Of a DNA stretch of 64,000 bases, positions 43,306 to 51,357 are shown in pieces; position 1 is the first letter of the stretch; each line of letters begins with the position of its first letter. The stretch is from JASJBU01 sp963790775 (lineage in GTDB: Bacteria > Pseudomonadota > Gammaproteobacteria > Chromatiales > Chromatiaceae): positions 620,001-684,000 of the forward strand of contig CAWBPR010000005.1 of the NCBI GenBank assembly GCA_963790775.1, written 5' to 3'. A model generated the notes under the pieces. That model was not told where the DNA came from. It did not search any database and saw nothing but the letters and a program-made list of their open reading frames with translations. The position numbers and the translations under genes are program-made.

Positions 43306-44301
43306 CTATTGTTTGATGCTGAAGATAAATCTGCTGCCCAGGCCTTGTCGGCTCTCCACCTGAATTGAGCCGCCATGCAACTCCACCAGCCGCTTGGTGA
43401 TGGCGAGCCCCAGACCTGAACCTCCAACTGCCCGGGTTGAGCTGTCGTCGACCTGGCGAAAGGTCTTGAAGATGTGCGGCAGTGCGGTTTCAGGGATGCC
43501 GATTCCGCTATCTCTGATTTCGAACATAATCGCTGCATCCCGCTGTTCTGCGCTGATCTTGATTTCGCCCTGAGAGGAGAATTTCAAGGCATTGCCGATC
43601 AGGTTGATGAGAATCTGCCGCAGACGGCGTGCATCGGCGATGAACGAGAACTCACTGCTTTCAGTGAGTAGTTTAATCTGTTTGTTGCTGGCCTGATTTT
43701 CGAATTTTCGCACCATCTCCTGCAGCAAAGGCTGGATCCTTATCTGTTCCGGGTGCAGAGTCATCTCCCCCGCCTCGATCTTGGAGATATCCAGCAGGTC
43801 ATTGATCAGTTCCAGCAGGTGTTGGCCCGAGATGTCCATGTCCTCTGCAATCTGCACGATGGTATCGGATGATGGCAGTTGCTCCAGATTCTTCAGAATC
43901 GGCAGGTAACCAAGCATGACGGTCAAGGGCGTGCGCAATTCATGGCTCATGACATTGAGAAAAGCACTCTGCAGACGGTTGGCCTCCTCTGCTTCGCGCT
44001 TGGCGTCGATCAGGTTCTGCTCCGCCTCTTTCTGCAGGCTGATGTCGGTGATGATTCCCACATAGGAGATTTGTGTGTTGATCGGAGCTTCCCCTACAGA
44101 GAGCTGAATGGGGTAGGTGGAGCCATCCTTGCGTTGGCCCACGACCTCCCGGCCGATGCCGATAATGCGTTTCTCCCGGGTTTTATGGTGATGTGAGAGG
44201 TAGCCGTCGTGTTCCGAATGGCAGGGTTCGGGCATCAGCAGCTTGACATTCTCGCCGATGACCTCCTGGCTGGAGTAGCCGAACATACCTTCTGCAGCTG
44301 G
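43306..44301 (-). pseudogene. 5'-truncated PAS-sensor histidine kinase
   Basis: The frame begins mid-PAS (PAAEGMFGYSS), lacking the start of that domain and anything N-terminal. What remains is a FixL-like PAS (LMPEPCHSEHDGYLSHHH, IIGIGREVVGQRKDG) and a complete kinase: HisKA with SHELRTPLTV and HATPase with NLIGNALKF, RDSGIGIP and GGSGLGLAITKRLVELHGG in part. At the FixL haem-His position (just before IIGIGR) there is Arg, so oxygen sensing of that kind is unlikely. An ATG at 44286 could restart translation, but the upstream DNA belongs to an EAL fragment on the other strand. Most likely a remnant. Confidence 0.75.
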
Positions 44302-44561
44302 ATGTCAACAAGTTGAAAATCGAGCGGTCTTTCGTGGTGGATCTTCCCCAGGACAAGAACGATCCAGCGATCGTGCGTGTGATCATTTCCATGGGCAAAT
44401 CGCTCGGCCTGCAGGTCATTGCTGAAGGCGTCGAGACCGATGAACAGAAACAGTTTCTGCTCGAGGCGGGATGTGAGCTGGGACAGGGCTACCTCTACAG
44501 CAGACCGAAGAATCTGGAGGATTTTGATAGTTATCTGAAAGCAAATGCGAGCCAAGCCTGA
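44286..44561 (+). pseudogene. C-terminal fragment of an EAL phosphodiesterase domain
   Basis: The + strand from about 44286 encodes LLQLDVNKLKIERSFV...SMGKSLGLQVIAEGVETDEQ..GCELGQGYLYSRP, the last 80 or so residues of an EAL c-di-GMP phosphodiesterase, ending at 44561. The catalytic EAL motif and everything before it is missing. It abuts the truncated histidine kinase head to head, with canonical residues of both families overlapping within about 15 bp around CTGCAGCTG. Only a TTG at 44313 could start it. Not functional as a phosphodiesterase. Confidence 0.85.
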
Positions 44562-44712
44562 CTCTCAGCTTGATCTTTGGTTACCCCATGGTCCGGCCCA
44601 GCCGTCCACAGCACCAAAGATTCAGTTTATGAAAAGCGCCGGGGAGGTTATAGTGCGCGCCTTTCGACCGGACGCGGTCTTTTAAAAATCTCCTCAGAGC
44701 AGTAGTTAAATT

Positions 44713-46542
44713 ATGGAAACCCGATCAGACATCTCCCATCTGCGCAATATCGCCATCATCGCCCATGTCGATCATGGCAAGACCACCCTGGTGGACGAAC
44801 TGCTGAAACAGTCCGGCACCCTGGGTGATCGTTTCGGCGCGGTGGAGCGGGTGATGGACTCCAACGACCAGGAGAAGGAACGGGGTATCACCATCCTCTC
44901 CAAAAACACTGCGATCGACTGGAACGGTTACCGTATCAACATCGTCGATACCCCCGGGCATGCCGATTTCGGTGGTGAGGTGGAGCGGGTGTTGTCGATG
45001 GTCGATTCCGTGCTGTTGCTGGTGGATGCCCAGGAGGGGCCGATGCCCCAGACCCGTTTTGTCACCCAGAAGGCCTTCGACCATGGATTGCGGCCGATTC
45101 TGGTGGTGAACAAGATCGACAAATCCGGTGCGCGGCCGGCGTGGGTCATCGACCAGGTGTTCGAACTCTTCGACCGTCTCGGGGCGAACGACGCACAGCT
45201 CGATTTCCCGATCATCTATGCCTCCGCCATCAATGGCTATGCCGGGCTGGACGACACGGTGCGGGAAGGGGACATGACCCCGCTGTTCGAGGCCATTGTC
45301 GAACACTGCCCGGTGCCCGAGGTGGATCTGGAAGGCCCGTTCAAGATGCAGATCTCCAACCTGGACTACAACAGCTACGTGGGCGCCATCGCCGTGGGCC
45401 GGGTTACCCGGGGCTCGGTGCGGCCCAACCAGCAGGTGATGGTGGTGAAGTACGATGGCGAGATGCACAAAGCGAAAGTCGGTCTGGTCTACGGCTACCT
45501 GGGGCTGGAGCGCGGTGAGGTGAAGCAGGCCTCCGCGGGCGACATCATCGCGATCACCGGCATGGAGGCGCCCAATGTCTCGGATACCCTGTGCGATCCG
45601 GAGCATGTGGAGCCGATGCCGCCGCTGGCGGTGGACGAGCCCACGGTTTCCATGACCTTTCAGGTCAATGCCTCGCCGTTTGCCGGCAGGGATGGTAAAT
45701 ATCTGACCTCCCGCCAGCTCAAGGGACGTTTGGAGCGCGAGTTGATTCACAATGTGGCGCTGCGTGTCGAGGAAGGCCCCGATCCGGAGAAGTTCAAGGT
45801 CTCCGGTCGCGGTGAGTTGCACCTCTCGGTGCTGCTGGAGAACATGCGCCGCGAGGGCTTCGAACTGGCCGTCTCCCGCCCGGAGGTGATCTTCCGCGAG
45901 ATTGATGGCGAGGTCTGCGAACCCTATGAGCAGCTTACGGTGGATGTGGAGGAGGCGAATCAGGGCGCCATCATGGAGGCGCTGGGCGCGCGCAAAGGCG
46001 ACCTCAAGGATATGCTGCCGGATGGTCAGGGCCGGGTGCGTCTCGACTACATCATCCCTTCCCGCGGCCTGATCGGTTTTCAGACCGAATTCATGACCAG
46101 CACCTCCGGCACCGGATTGATCTATCATGTCTTCGACCACTACGGTCCTGCACAACATGGCGGTATTGCACCGCGGAAGAATGGGGTGCTGATATCCAAT
46201 GGTCAGGGCAAGGTGCTGGGATTCGCGCTCTTCAACCTGCAGGAGCGGGGCAGGATGTTTGCCTCACCTGGCGACGAGGTCTATGAAGGCCAGATTGTGG
46301 GCATCCATTCCCGGGACAATGATCTGGTGGTCAATCCGTTGAAGGGTAAGCAGCTCACCAACGTCCGCGCGTCGGGCAAGGATGACGCCATCATGTTGAC
46401 GCCGCCGCTGAAGTTCACCCTGGAACAGGCCCTGGAGTTTATCGAGGATGACGAACTGGTGGAGATCACCCCCAAGTCGGTGCGGATACGCAAGCGGCAC
46501 CTCAAGGAGCATGAACGGAAGCGCGCTTCCCGGGAACAATAA
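44713..46542 (+). CDS. typA: ribosome-associated GTPase TypA/BipA
   Basis: A translational GTPase that binds the ribosome and acts in 50S assembly and stress or cold adaptation. 609 residues. The G domain carries G1 AHVDHGKTTL (residues 17-26), G2 region REITI-like (ERGITILSKNT), G3 DTPGHADFGGEVER and G4 NKIDK. Domains II, III, V and the TypA-specific C-terminal domain follow, with RGRGELHLS-type segment (VSGRGELHLSVL). Single gene, convergent with the regulatory RNA downstream. Confidence 0.96.
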   Translation: METRSDISHLRNIAIIAHVDHGKTTLVDELLKQSGTLGDRFGAVERVMDSNDQEKERGITILSKNTAIDWNGYRINIVDTPGHADFGGEVERVLSMVDSVLLLVDAQEGPMPQTRFVTQKAFDHGLRPILVVNKIDKSGARPAWVIDQVFELFDRLGANDAQLDFPIIYASAINGYAGLDDTVREGDMTPLFEAIVEHCPVPEVDLEGPFKMQISNLDYNSYVGAIAVGRVTRGSVRPNQQVMVVKYDGEMHKAKVGLVYGYLGLERGEVKQASAGDIIAITGMEAPNVSDTLCDPEHVEPMPPLAVDEPTVSMTFQVNASPFAGRDGKYLTSRQLKGRLERELIHNVALRVEEGPDPEKFKVSGRGELHLSVLLENMRREGFELAVSRPEVIFREIDGEVCEPYEQLTVDVEEANQGAIMEALGARKGDLKDMLPDGQGRVRLDYIIPSRGLIGFQTEFMTSTSGTGLIYHVFDHYGPAQHGGIAPRKNGVLISNGQGKVLGFALFNLQERGRMFASPGDEVYEGQIVGIHSRDNDLVVNPLKGKQLTNVRASGKDDAIMLTPPLKFTLEQALEFIEDDELVEITPKSVRIRKRHLKEHERKRASREQ

Positions 46543-46566
46543 ACGGATGTTTTTTTAAAGAGGCAT

Positions 46567-46694
46567 AAAAAAACCCGACTGCAATCCTTGCAGTCGGGTT
46601 ATAGTCGTCGGCTTGGTTGGCAAAGCTGTCTGTCCCTAGGCTCTCCTTGAGCTATGATCTTCCTCTGTGGTCATCCCTGATGACGACGACTATA
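46567..46694 (-). ncRNA. candidate Csr/Rsm-type small regulatory RNA
   Basis: About 128 nt on the minus strand. The ends of the body pair perfectly over 11 bp (UAUAGUCGUCG with CGACGACUAUA). Inside lie GGA motifs (+ strand complements at 46674-46676, 46661-46663, 46644-46646, 46633-46635), with a fifth in the terminator loop (46585-46587). The third is in a clear hairpin loop (GCUC-AAGGA-GAGC), the fifth in the loop of CUGCA-AGGAU-UGCAG, and the first at the tip of GUCAU-CAGGG-AUGAC. These are the hallmarks of CsrB/RsmY-type RNAs that titrate CsrA/RsmA. Transcription ends at a strong terminator (stem 46572-46600, then seven U). 6S and SRP RNA were considered and do not fit. Confidence 0.75.
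46572..46600 (-). terminator. terminator hairpin of the small RNA
   Basis: A 13-bp perfect stem (AACCCGACTGCAA / TTGCAGTCGGGTT) with a 3-nt loop is followed, on the minus strand only, by seven T. On the + strand there is no T tract, so it is not the typA terminator. Confidence 0.92.
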
Positions 46695-46742
46695 GGATTT
46701 CATAAATCAAAAAATTTAAAAGTCGGAGAATTCCTTTTCTGA

Positions 46743-46760
46743 TGTAGGGCAAATCCTACG
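46743..46760 (-). promoter_or_regulatory. GacA-box-like palindrome upstream of the small RNA
   Basis: TGTAGG, six bases, CCTACG resembles the GacA/UvrY activation site (TGTAAG-N6-CTTACA) in spacing and symmetry. Its centre is about 57 bp before the predicted transcription start near 46694. A TATGAA -10-like box (46705-46700) and no good -35 fit an activator-dependent promoter. Confidence 0.6.
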
Positions 46761-46780
46761 TATAACCAACGAAATTACTC

Positions 46781-47731
46781 ATGTATGACCTCTATCCTGC
46801 CCTAAAACCCTATTCCGAACAGCGTCTCCGCCTGGATGACCGCCATAGCCTCTATCTGGAAGAGGCAGGAAAGCCAGATGGCATTCCGGTGTTATTTCTA
46901 CATGGTGGTCCGGGCGCCGGTTGCCAGGCCTATAATCGACGTTTTTTCAATCCGCAAAAGTATCGCATCATCCTCTTCGACCAGCGGGGGGCGGGTCGTT
47001 CGACACCTCATGCGGAGCTGACCGAGAATACCACCCGGCATCTGGTGGAGGATATCGAGCGTATCCGGTTGCACCTGGGAGTGGATCGTTGGCTGCTGTT
47101 CGGCGGTTCCTGGGGATCGACCCTGGCGCTGACTTATGCTGAGAACCATCCGGAGCGGGTGATGGGTTTGATTCTGCGGGGCATTTTTCTCTGCCGGGAG
47201 GAGGAGATCAACTGGTTTTATCAAACCGGTGCAAGCAAGGTGTTTCCCGACTATTGGCAGGACTACCTGGCGCCCATTCCGGAAGCGGAACGGGGTGACC
47301 TGTTACACGCCTATTATCGTATCCTGACCGGCGAGAATGAAATCAAGCGCATGTCGGCCGCCAAGGCCTGGTCCGTGTGGGAAGGGCGCACCGCCAGTTT
47401 GTTGCCGAACAAGGCCATAGTGGACTATTTTTCCGACCCGCACACTGCTTTGAGCCTCGCGCGAATCGAGTGCCACTATTTTGTTAACCGGGCCTTCCTT
47501 CGGCCCAATCAACTCCTGGAAGATGCGCATAAACTGTCCGGTATACCCGGGGTGATCGTGCAGGGGCGCTATGATGTGATCTGTCCCATGGCTTCGGCCT
47601 GGGAGTTGCACCGGGCCTGGCCGGAAAGCAAACTGCAGGTGATTGCCGACGCCGGTCATTCCGCAGCCGAGCCGGGTATCCGCCGTGCCCTGGTGGAGGC
47701 TACGGACCGTTTCGCCAGAGATCTCGCATGA
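46781..47731 (+). CDS. pip: proline iminopeptidase
   Basis: An alpha/beta-hydrolase that removes N-terminal proline from peptides. 316 residues, with oxyanion motif LHGGPGAG, DQRGAGRSTPHAE, nucleophile elbow GGSWGSTLAL (Ser), catalytic Asp near GRYDVICP and His in AGHSAAEP. Matches the Pip family in length and motifs. Overlaps dtd by 4 bp (ATGA), so they are translated together. Confidence 0.93.
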   Translation: MYDLYPALKPYSEQRLRLDDRHSLYLEEAGKPDGIPVLFLHGGPGAGCQAYNRRFFNPQKYRIILFDQRGAGRSTPHAELTENTTRHLVEDIERIRLHLGVDRWLLFGGSWGSTLALTYAENHPERVMGLILRGIFLCREEEINWFYQTGASKVFPDYWQDYLAPIPEAERGDLLHAYYRILTGENEIKRMSAAKAWSVWEGRTASLLPNKAIVDYFSDPHTALSLARIECHYFVNRAFLRPNQLLEDAHKLSGIPGVIVQGRYDVICPMASAWELHRAWPESKLQVIADAGHSAAEPGIRRALVEATDRFARDLA

Positions 47732-48165
47732 TCGGTCTGCTGCAACGTGTCACTCAAGGCCGGGTGCGCATCGGTAGCGAAATCGTTGCTGAGACGAAAA
47801 CTGGACTGTTGGTCCTGGTAGGGGTCCAGCGAGGGGACGATGAAGCAAAGGCTGAACGCCTGCTGGAGCGCCTGTTGGGTTACCGGGTGTTTCCGGATGC
47901 AAGCGGGCGGATGAATCTGAGCCTGGAGAATCTTGGGGGCGGGTTATTGCTGGTTCCCCAGTTCACCCTGGCGGCGGATACCCGCAAAGGCACTCGCGCC
48001 GGCTTTTCCAGAGCAGCGGATCCAACTGAGGGTGAGCGGCTGTTCAATTATCTGGTGGCGCAGGCTCAGGCGCTGCATTCGCCGGTCGGGAGTGGTGTGT
48101 TCGGCGCCGACATGCAGGTCGAACTGGTGAATGACGGACCGGTCACCTTCTGGCTGGAAACCTGA
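47728..48165 (+). CDS. dtd: D-aminoacyl-tRNA deacylase
   Basis: Removes D-amino acids (and glycine) mischarged on tRNA. 145 residues, typical size, with MIGLLQRVTQGRV at the start, LLVPQFTLAADTRKGTRAGFS (the SQ/FTL region, here PQFTL) and the NDGPVTFWLE end, including the Gly-cisPro-type segment near the C-terminus. In an operon with pip. Confidence 0.94.
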   Translation: MIGLLQRVTQGRVRIGSEIVAETKTGLLVLVGVQRGDDEAKAERLLERLLGYRVFPDASGRMNLSLENLGGGLLLVPQFTLAADTRKGTRAGFSRAADPTEGERLFNYLVAQAQALHSPVGSGVFGADMQVELVNDGPVTFWLET

Positions 48166-48205
48166 ATAATCAAAGGGTTGGCGAGGGGGCGAAGGGTTCA
48201 TAATT

Positions 48206-48254
48206 GGGCCTGTTAACACCGATGGATATCCATAGATAGAGTGTTAACAGGCCC
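48206..48254. repeat. long inverted repeat with a palindromic loop
   Basis: Perfect 14-bp arms GGGCCTGTTAACAC (48206-48219) and GTGTTAACAGGCCC (48241-48254) enclose a 21-nt loop that contains the palindrome ATGGATATCCAT. There is no T tract. It lies 40 bp after dtd, and one arm recurs upstream of diaA. Confidence 0.75.
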
Positions 48255-48286
48255 TAACACGACAATACTAAGGTTGGAGCGCAAAC

Positions 48287-49240
48287 ATGATCAAACAATG
48301 GCTGGTTTTGCTGGCATGCGGTTTTTTTAGTATCGCGAGTTTTGCGGTTGAGCGCGGGCCTGCTCTGCCTGATTATCCCGCTGACCGGGTAGCCGATGGC
48401 GTGTATGTCATCCATGGTCCTCTGGGTGAGCCTTCGGTGGAGAACCAGGGCTTTATGAATAACCCGGCTTTTATCATCACTCAGACCGGAGTGGTGGTGG
48501 TTGATCCGGGTTCCAGCGTACAAAGCGGGGAGATGGTGCTGCGGCAGATCCGCAAGCTGACGGACCTGCCTGTAGCGGCGGTTTTGAACACCCATATCCA
48601 CGGGGATCACTGGCTGGCCAATCAGGCGATGGTGGCGTCCTTTCCCGACGTGCCGATTTACGCCCATCCGAGGATGTTTGAAAAGATCGAGCAGGGTGAA
48701 GGTCAGGAGTGGATCGATCTGCTGTTGCGCCTCACCGAAAATGCCACTGCCGGCACCGCTATCGTCGGGCCGAATCTGCAGGTTGGTCACGCCGATGAGA
48801 TCAATGTGGCAGGCCTGCAGATCCGCTTTCTCTATCTGCCGAAGGCCCACAGCGACACCGATCTGATGATTGAGATCCCCTCGAAAAAGCTCATCTTTCT
48901 GGGCGACAATGCGATGATGAAGCGTTTTGGCCAGATGCGGCATGGAACCTTCAAAGGCAATATCGCCGCACTCGATCTGGCGATAGAGCGCAAGGCAGAG
49001 GTCTATGTGCCCGGGCACGGGCCCACGGGAGGGATTGAGGTGCCCGAGACCTTCCGCGCCTATCTCTCGATACTGCGTACTGAAGTGGCCAAACAGCTGG
49101 ATGAAGGGTTAAGTGATTTTGAGATGAAACCTTTGGTCATCGAAGCGCTTGCTGCCTATGGAGACTGGGTGGATTTTGATAAGTTGGTAGGCAAACACAT
49201 CGGTCAGGCCTATCTTGAGGTAGAAGAGGAGATGTTCTGA
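48287..49240 (+). CDS. exported metallo-beta-lactamase-fold hydrolase
   Basis: 317 residues with a signal peptide (MIKQWLVLLACGFFSIASFA) and the metal motif THIHGDHW (about residues 104-111), plus later ligands in KAHSDTD and GHGPTGG. This is the group of periplasmic hydrolases that includes SoxH-like and quinoprotein-relay proteins; no substrate is assigned. The gene for a monoheme cytochrome follows after 108 bp, so a joint periplasmic redox or thiol role is possible (inference). Confidence 0.85.
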   Translation: MIKQWLVLLACGFFSIASFAVERGPALPDYPADRVADGVYVIHGPLGEPSVENQGFMNNPAFIITQTGVVVVDPGSSVQSGEMVLRQIRKLTDLPVAAVLNTHIHGDHWLANQAMVASFPDVPIYAHPRMFEKIEQGEGQEWIDLLLRLTENATAGTAIVGPNLQVGHADEINVAGLQIRFLYLPKAHSDTDLMIEIPSKKLIFLGDNAMMKRFGQMRHGTFKGNIAALDLAIERKAEVYVPGHGPTGGIEVPETFRAYLSILRTEVAKQLDEGLSDFEMKPLVIEALAAYGDWVDFDKLVGKHIGQAYLEVEEEMF

Positions 49241-49348
49241 TAGGCAGGTTCATGCCGCACGTTGTACCCTGTGCAAACGGTGGTTTATGCGTATCGGCTC
49301 CTTCACGTATGTTGGTTTGATTGAAATCAAGCTGGAGGTAACGCTGAC

Positions 49349-49840
49349 ATGAAAAGAAGTGTTTTATCGATCTGCCTGGCAATCCTTCTCTGTCCGGGCT
49401 TGAATGTAAATGCAGACGATTGGCGCAGCACAGGCAGTGACGCAGAAAAACTGAAAAATCTGGTGGCGGCTGTGCCCGGAACCTCCCACTGGATGTTTGA
49501 GGTCGGCGAGCGCTATAAAAATCTCTATTGGGCGGCAAAGCAGGGTCAGTGGGAATTTGCCAACTACCAGTTGGAAGAGATCGAATCGCTGCTGCAGATG
49601 GTGCAACTTACCCGCCCGGAGCGGGCGGCCACCGCGCAACAGTTTCTCGAGAACGGCATCCCGCAGATGCAGGCAGGACTCAAGACCCGGGAATGGGACA
49701 AGTTCAAGGCCGGTTTCCATGAACTGACCGAGGCCTGCATGCGTTGTCATGCGCAGAATGATCATGCGTTCATCGTGCTGCCGGACGAGCCGGAAGGCGC
49801 ATCCAGCCCGGTGCTGAATCTGGGAATGGACACGGATTGA
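49349..49840 (+). CDS. periplasmic monoheme c-type cytochrome
   Basis: 163 residues: signal peptide (MKRSVLSICLAILLCPGLNVNA), a mostly helical body and one haem-attachment motif CMRCH (about residues 132-136) near the C-terminus. This layout, a helical bundle with a C-terminal CxxCH, fits class II (cytochrome c'-like) proteins rather than class I. No axial Met is obvious. Probable electron carrier or gas-binding haem protein next to the exported metallohydrolase. Confidence 0.8.
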   Translation: MKRSVLSICLAILLCPGLNVNADDWRSTGSDAEKLKNLVAAVPGTSHWMFEVGERYKNLYWAAKQGQWEFANYQLEEIESLLQMVQLTRPERAATAQQFLENGIPQMQAGLKTREWDKFKAGFHELTEACMRCHAQNDHAFIVLPDEPEGASSPVLNLGMDTD

Positions 49841-49978
49841 GCCTCACGGGCTGCGTCTGAGCGGCGCGATGCTGTGGGAGACTGAGTTGCCACTGCTAAT
49901 TTCCAGGCATTTGCTCTAGAATGCATCCCTCTGAATAGACAGCAGATAGATCCACAAATCTATTTTCGGAGTTTTTCC

Positions 49979-50569
49979 ATGCAGCGCACAGTGCAGATCG
50001 AACGCAACACCCTGGAGACCCGGATCAGCATTTCGTTGAATCTGGATGGCACAGGTACGGGTCAATTCGCCACTGGCGTGCCTTTTCTTGATCATATGCT
50101 CGATCAAGTGGCGCGGCACGGGCTGATCGATCTCGATATCAAGGCGGCAGGTGACCTGCATATCGATGCCCATCACACGGTGGAGGATATCGGCATCACC
50201 CTGGGTCAGGCGCTTGCCAAGGTGTTGGGGGACAAAAAAGGCATCCGGCGCTATGGCCACGCCTATGTGCCGCTGGACGAAGCCCTGTCACGGGTAGTGG
50301 TGGACTTCTCCGGTCGGCCGGGCCTGGAATACCATGTGGATTTTACCCGCGCCCGGATCGGTGACTTCGACGTGGATCTGTTCCTGGAGTTCTTCCGTGG
50401 GCTGGTCAATCATGCCGGTATGACCCTGCACATCGATAATCTGCGGGGAGTGAATGCTCATCACCAGGCGGAGACCGTATTCAAGGCGCTGGGCCGGGCA
50501 TTGCGTATGGCGTTGGAAGCGGATCCCCGGATGACTGACAGGGTGCCCTCGACCAAGGGTTCCCTCTAA
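49979..50569 (+). CDS. hisB: imidazoleglycerol-phosphate dehydratase
   Basis: Sixth step of histidine synthesis. 196 residues, the monofunctional form without the phosphatase domain found in enterics. Motifs: GVPFLDHMLDQVARHG, the manganese ligands in DAHHTVEDIGITLG and the second half NAHHQAETVFKALGRALRMA. Ribosome site CGGAG before ATG 49979. First gene of hisBHAFIE. Confidence 0.96.
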   Translation: MQRTVQIERNTLETRISISLNLDGTGTGQFATGVPFLDHMLDQVARHGLIDLDIKAAGDLHIDAHHTVEDIGITLGQALAKVLGDKKGIRRYGHAYVPLDEALSRVVVDFSGRPGLEYHVDFTRARIGDFDVDLFLEFFRGLVNHAGMTLHIDNLRGVNAHHQAETVFKALGRALRMALEADPRMTDRVPSTKGSL

Positions 50570-50595
50570 CTCGATTCGTAGAGAGTAGTAAATCG

Positions 50596-51237
50596 ATGAG
50601 CCAGAGAATTACCGTAATCGATTACGGGATGGGCAACCTGCGTTCCGTCGCCAAGGCGGTTGAGCATGTAGCCAATAAGGGTGACGAGATCCTGGTTACC
50701 GATGATCCCAGGCTGATCCTGGATTCGGATCGGATACTGTTTCCCGGCCAGGGGGCTGCACGGGACTGCATGGCGGCAATCTCCGATCACCACCTGAACA
50801 AGGCGGTGCTGGATGCGGCCGCCAGCAAGCCCTTTCTCGGGATCTGCATGGGTCAGCAGGTGCTGCTGGAGTTCAGCGAGGAGAACGGCGGCACCAAATT
50901 GCTCGGACTCTATCCGGGAAAGGTACGTCGTTTCCCGGGTGGCCGGGGGCCGGACGGCGAGATGCTGAAGATCCCCCACATGGGCTGGAACCAGGTGCAT
51001 CAAACTTACGAGCACCCTCTCTGGCAGGGGATAAAACAGGACAGCCGCTTCTATTTCGTGCACAGCTACTATGTGGACCCTGCGGATGCGGCGCTGACGG
51101 CGGCGACCACCGATTTCGGCATTACCTTCCCCAGCGCGGTTGCCGACAAAAATCTGTTCGCGGTGCAGTTTCACCCTGAAAAGAGCGCGGATGCCGGGCT
51201 GCAATTGCTGAAGAATTTCGTGAATTGGCAGGTTTAA
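50596..51237 (+). CDS. hisH: imidazole glycerol phosphate synthase, glutaminase subunit
   Basis: Supplies ammonia from glutamine to HisF. 213 residues of class I amidotransferase: nucleophile in LGICMGQQVL (Cys), His and Glu in QFHPEKS. Also VIDYGMGNLRSVAKA near the N-terminus. 26 bp after hisB. Confidence 0.95.
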   Translation: MSQRITVIDYGMGNLRSVAKAVEHVANKGDEILVTDDPRLILDSDRILFPGQGAARDCMAAISDHHLNKAVLDAAASKPFLGICMGQQVLLEFSEENGGTKLLGLYPGKVRRFPGGRGPDGEMLKIPHMGWNQVHQTYEHPLWQGIKQDSRFYFVHSYYVDPADAALTAATTDFGITFPSAVADKNLFAVQFHPEKSADAGLQLLKNFVNWQV

Positions 51238-51244
51238 ATTTTTA

Positions 51245-51316
51245 CCACAGAGGCCACAGAGTGCACAGAGGTTTCTATGTCTCACTTTCCTTTATGGAAT
51301 CATGCATAGAAACTCA
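51245..51316. repeat. CACAGAG repeat and inverted repeat between hisH and hisA
   Basis: Three CACAGAG copies at a 9-bp period (51246, 51255, 51264) are followed by near-complementary arms GAGGTTTCTATG (51268-51279) and CATAGAAACTC (51305-51315). Similar CCACAGAG-type repeats are scattered in many bacterial genomes. Confidence 0.7.
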
Positions 51317-51357
51317 GGAAATAAGTCTACTTGTGGTTAAAAAACAGGATTACTATC

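Noticed and set aside
44725..46158. 477-codon open frame antisense to typA
   Set aside because: typA motifs are complete; the antisense product is His/Gly-rich shadow sequence.
46567..46694. 6S RNA or SRP RNA as the identity of the minus-strand RNA
   Set aside because: It lacks the 6S central bubble and length and the conserved SRP GGAAGG-type tetraloop region; repeated GGA in loops fits Csr/Rsm RNAs better.
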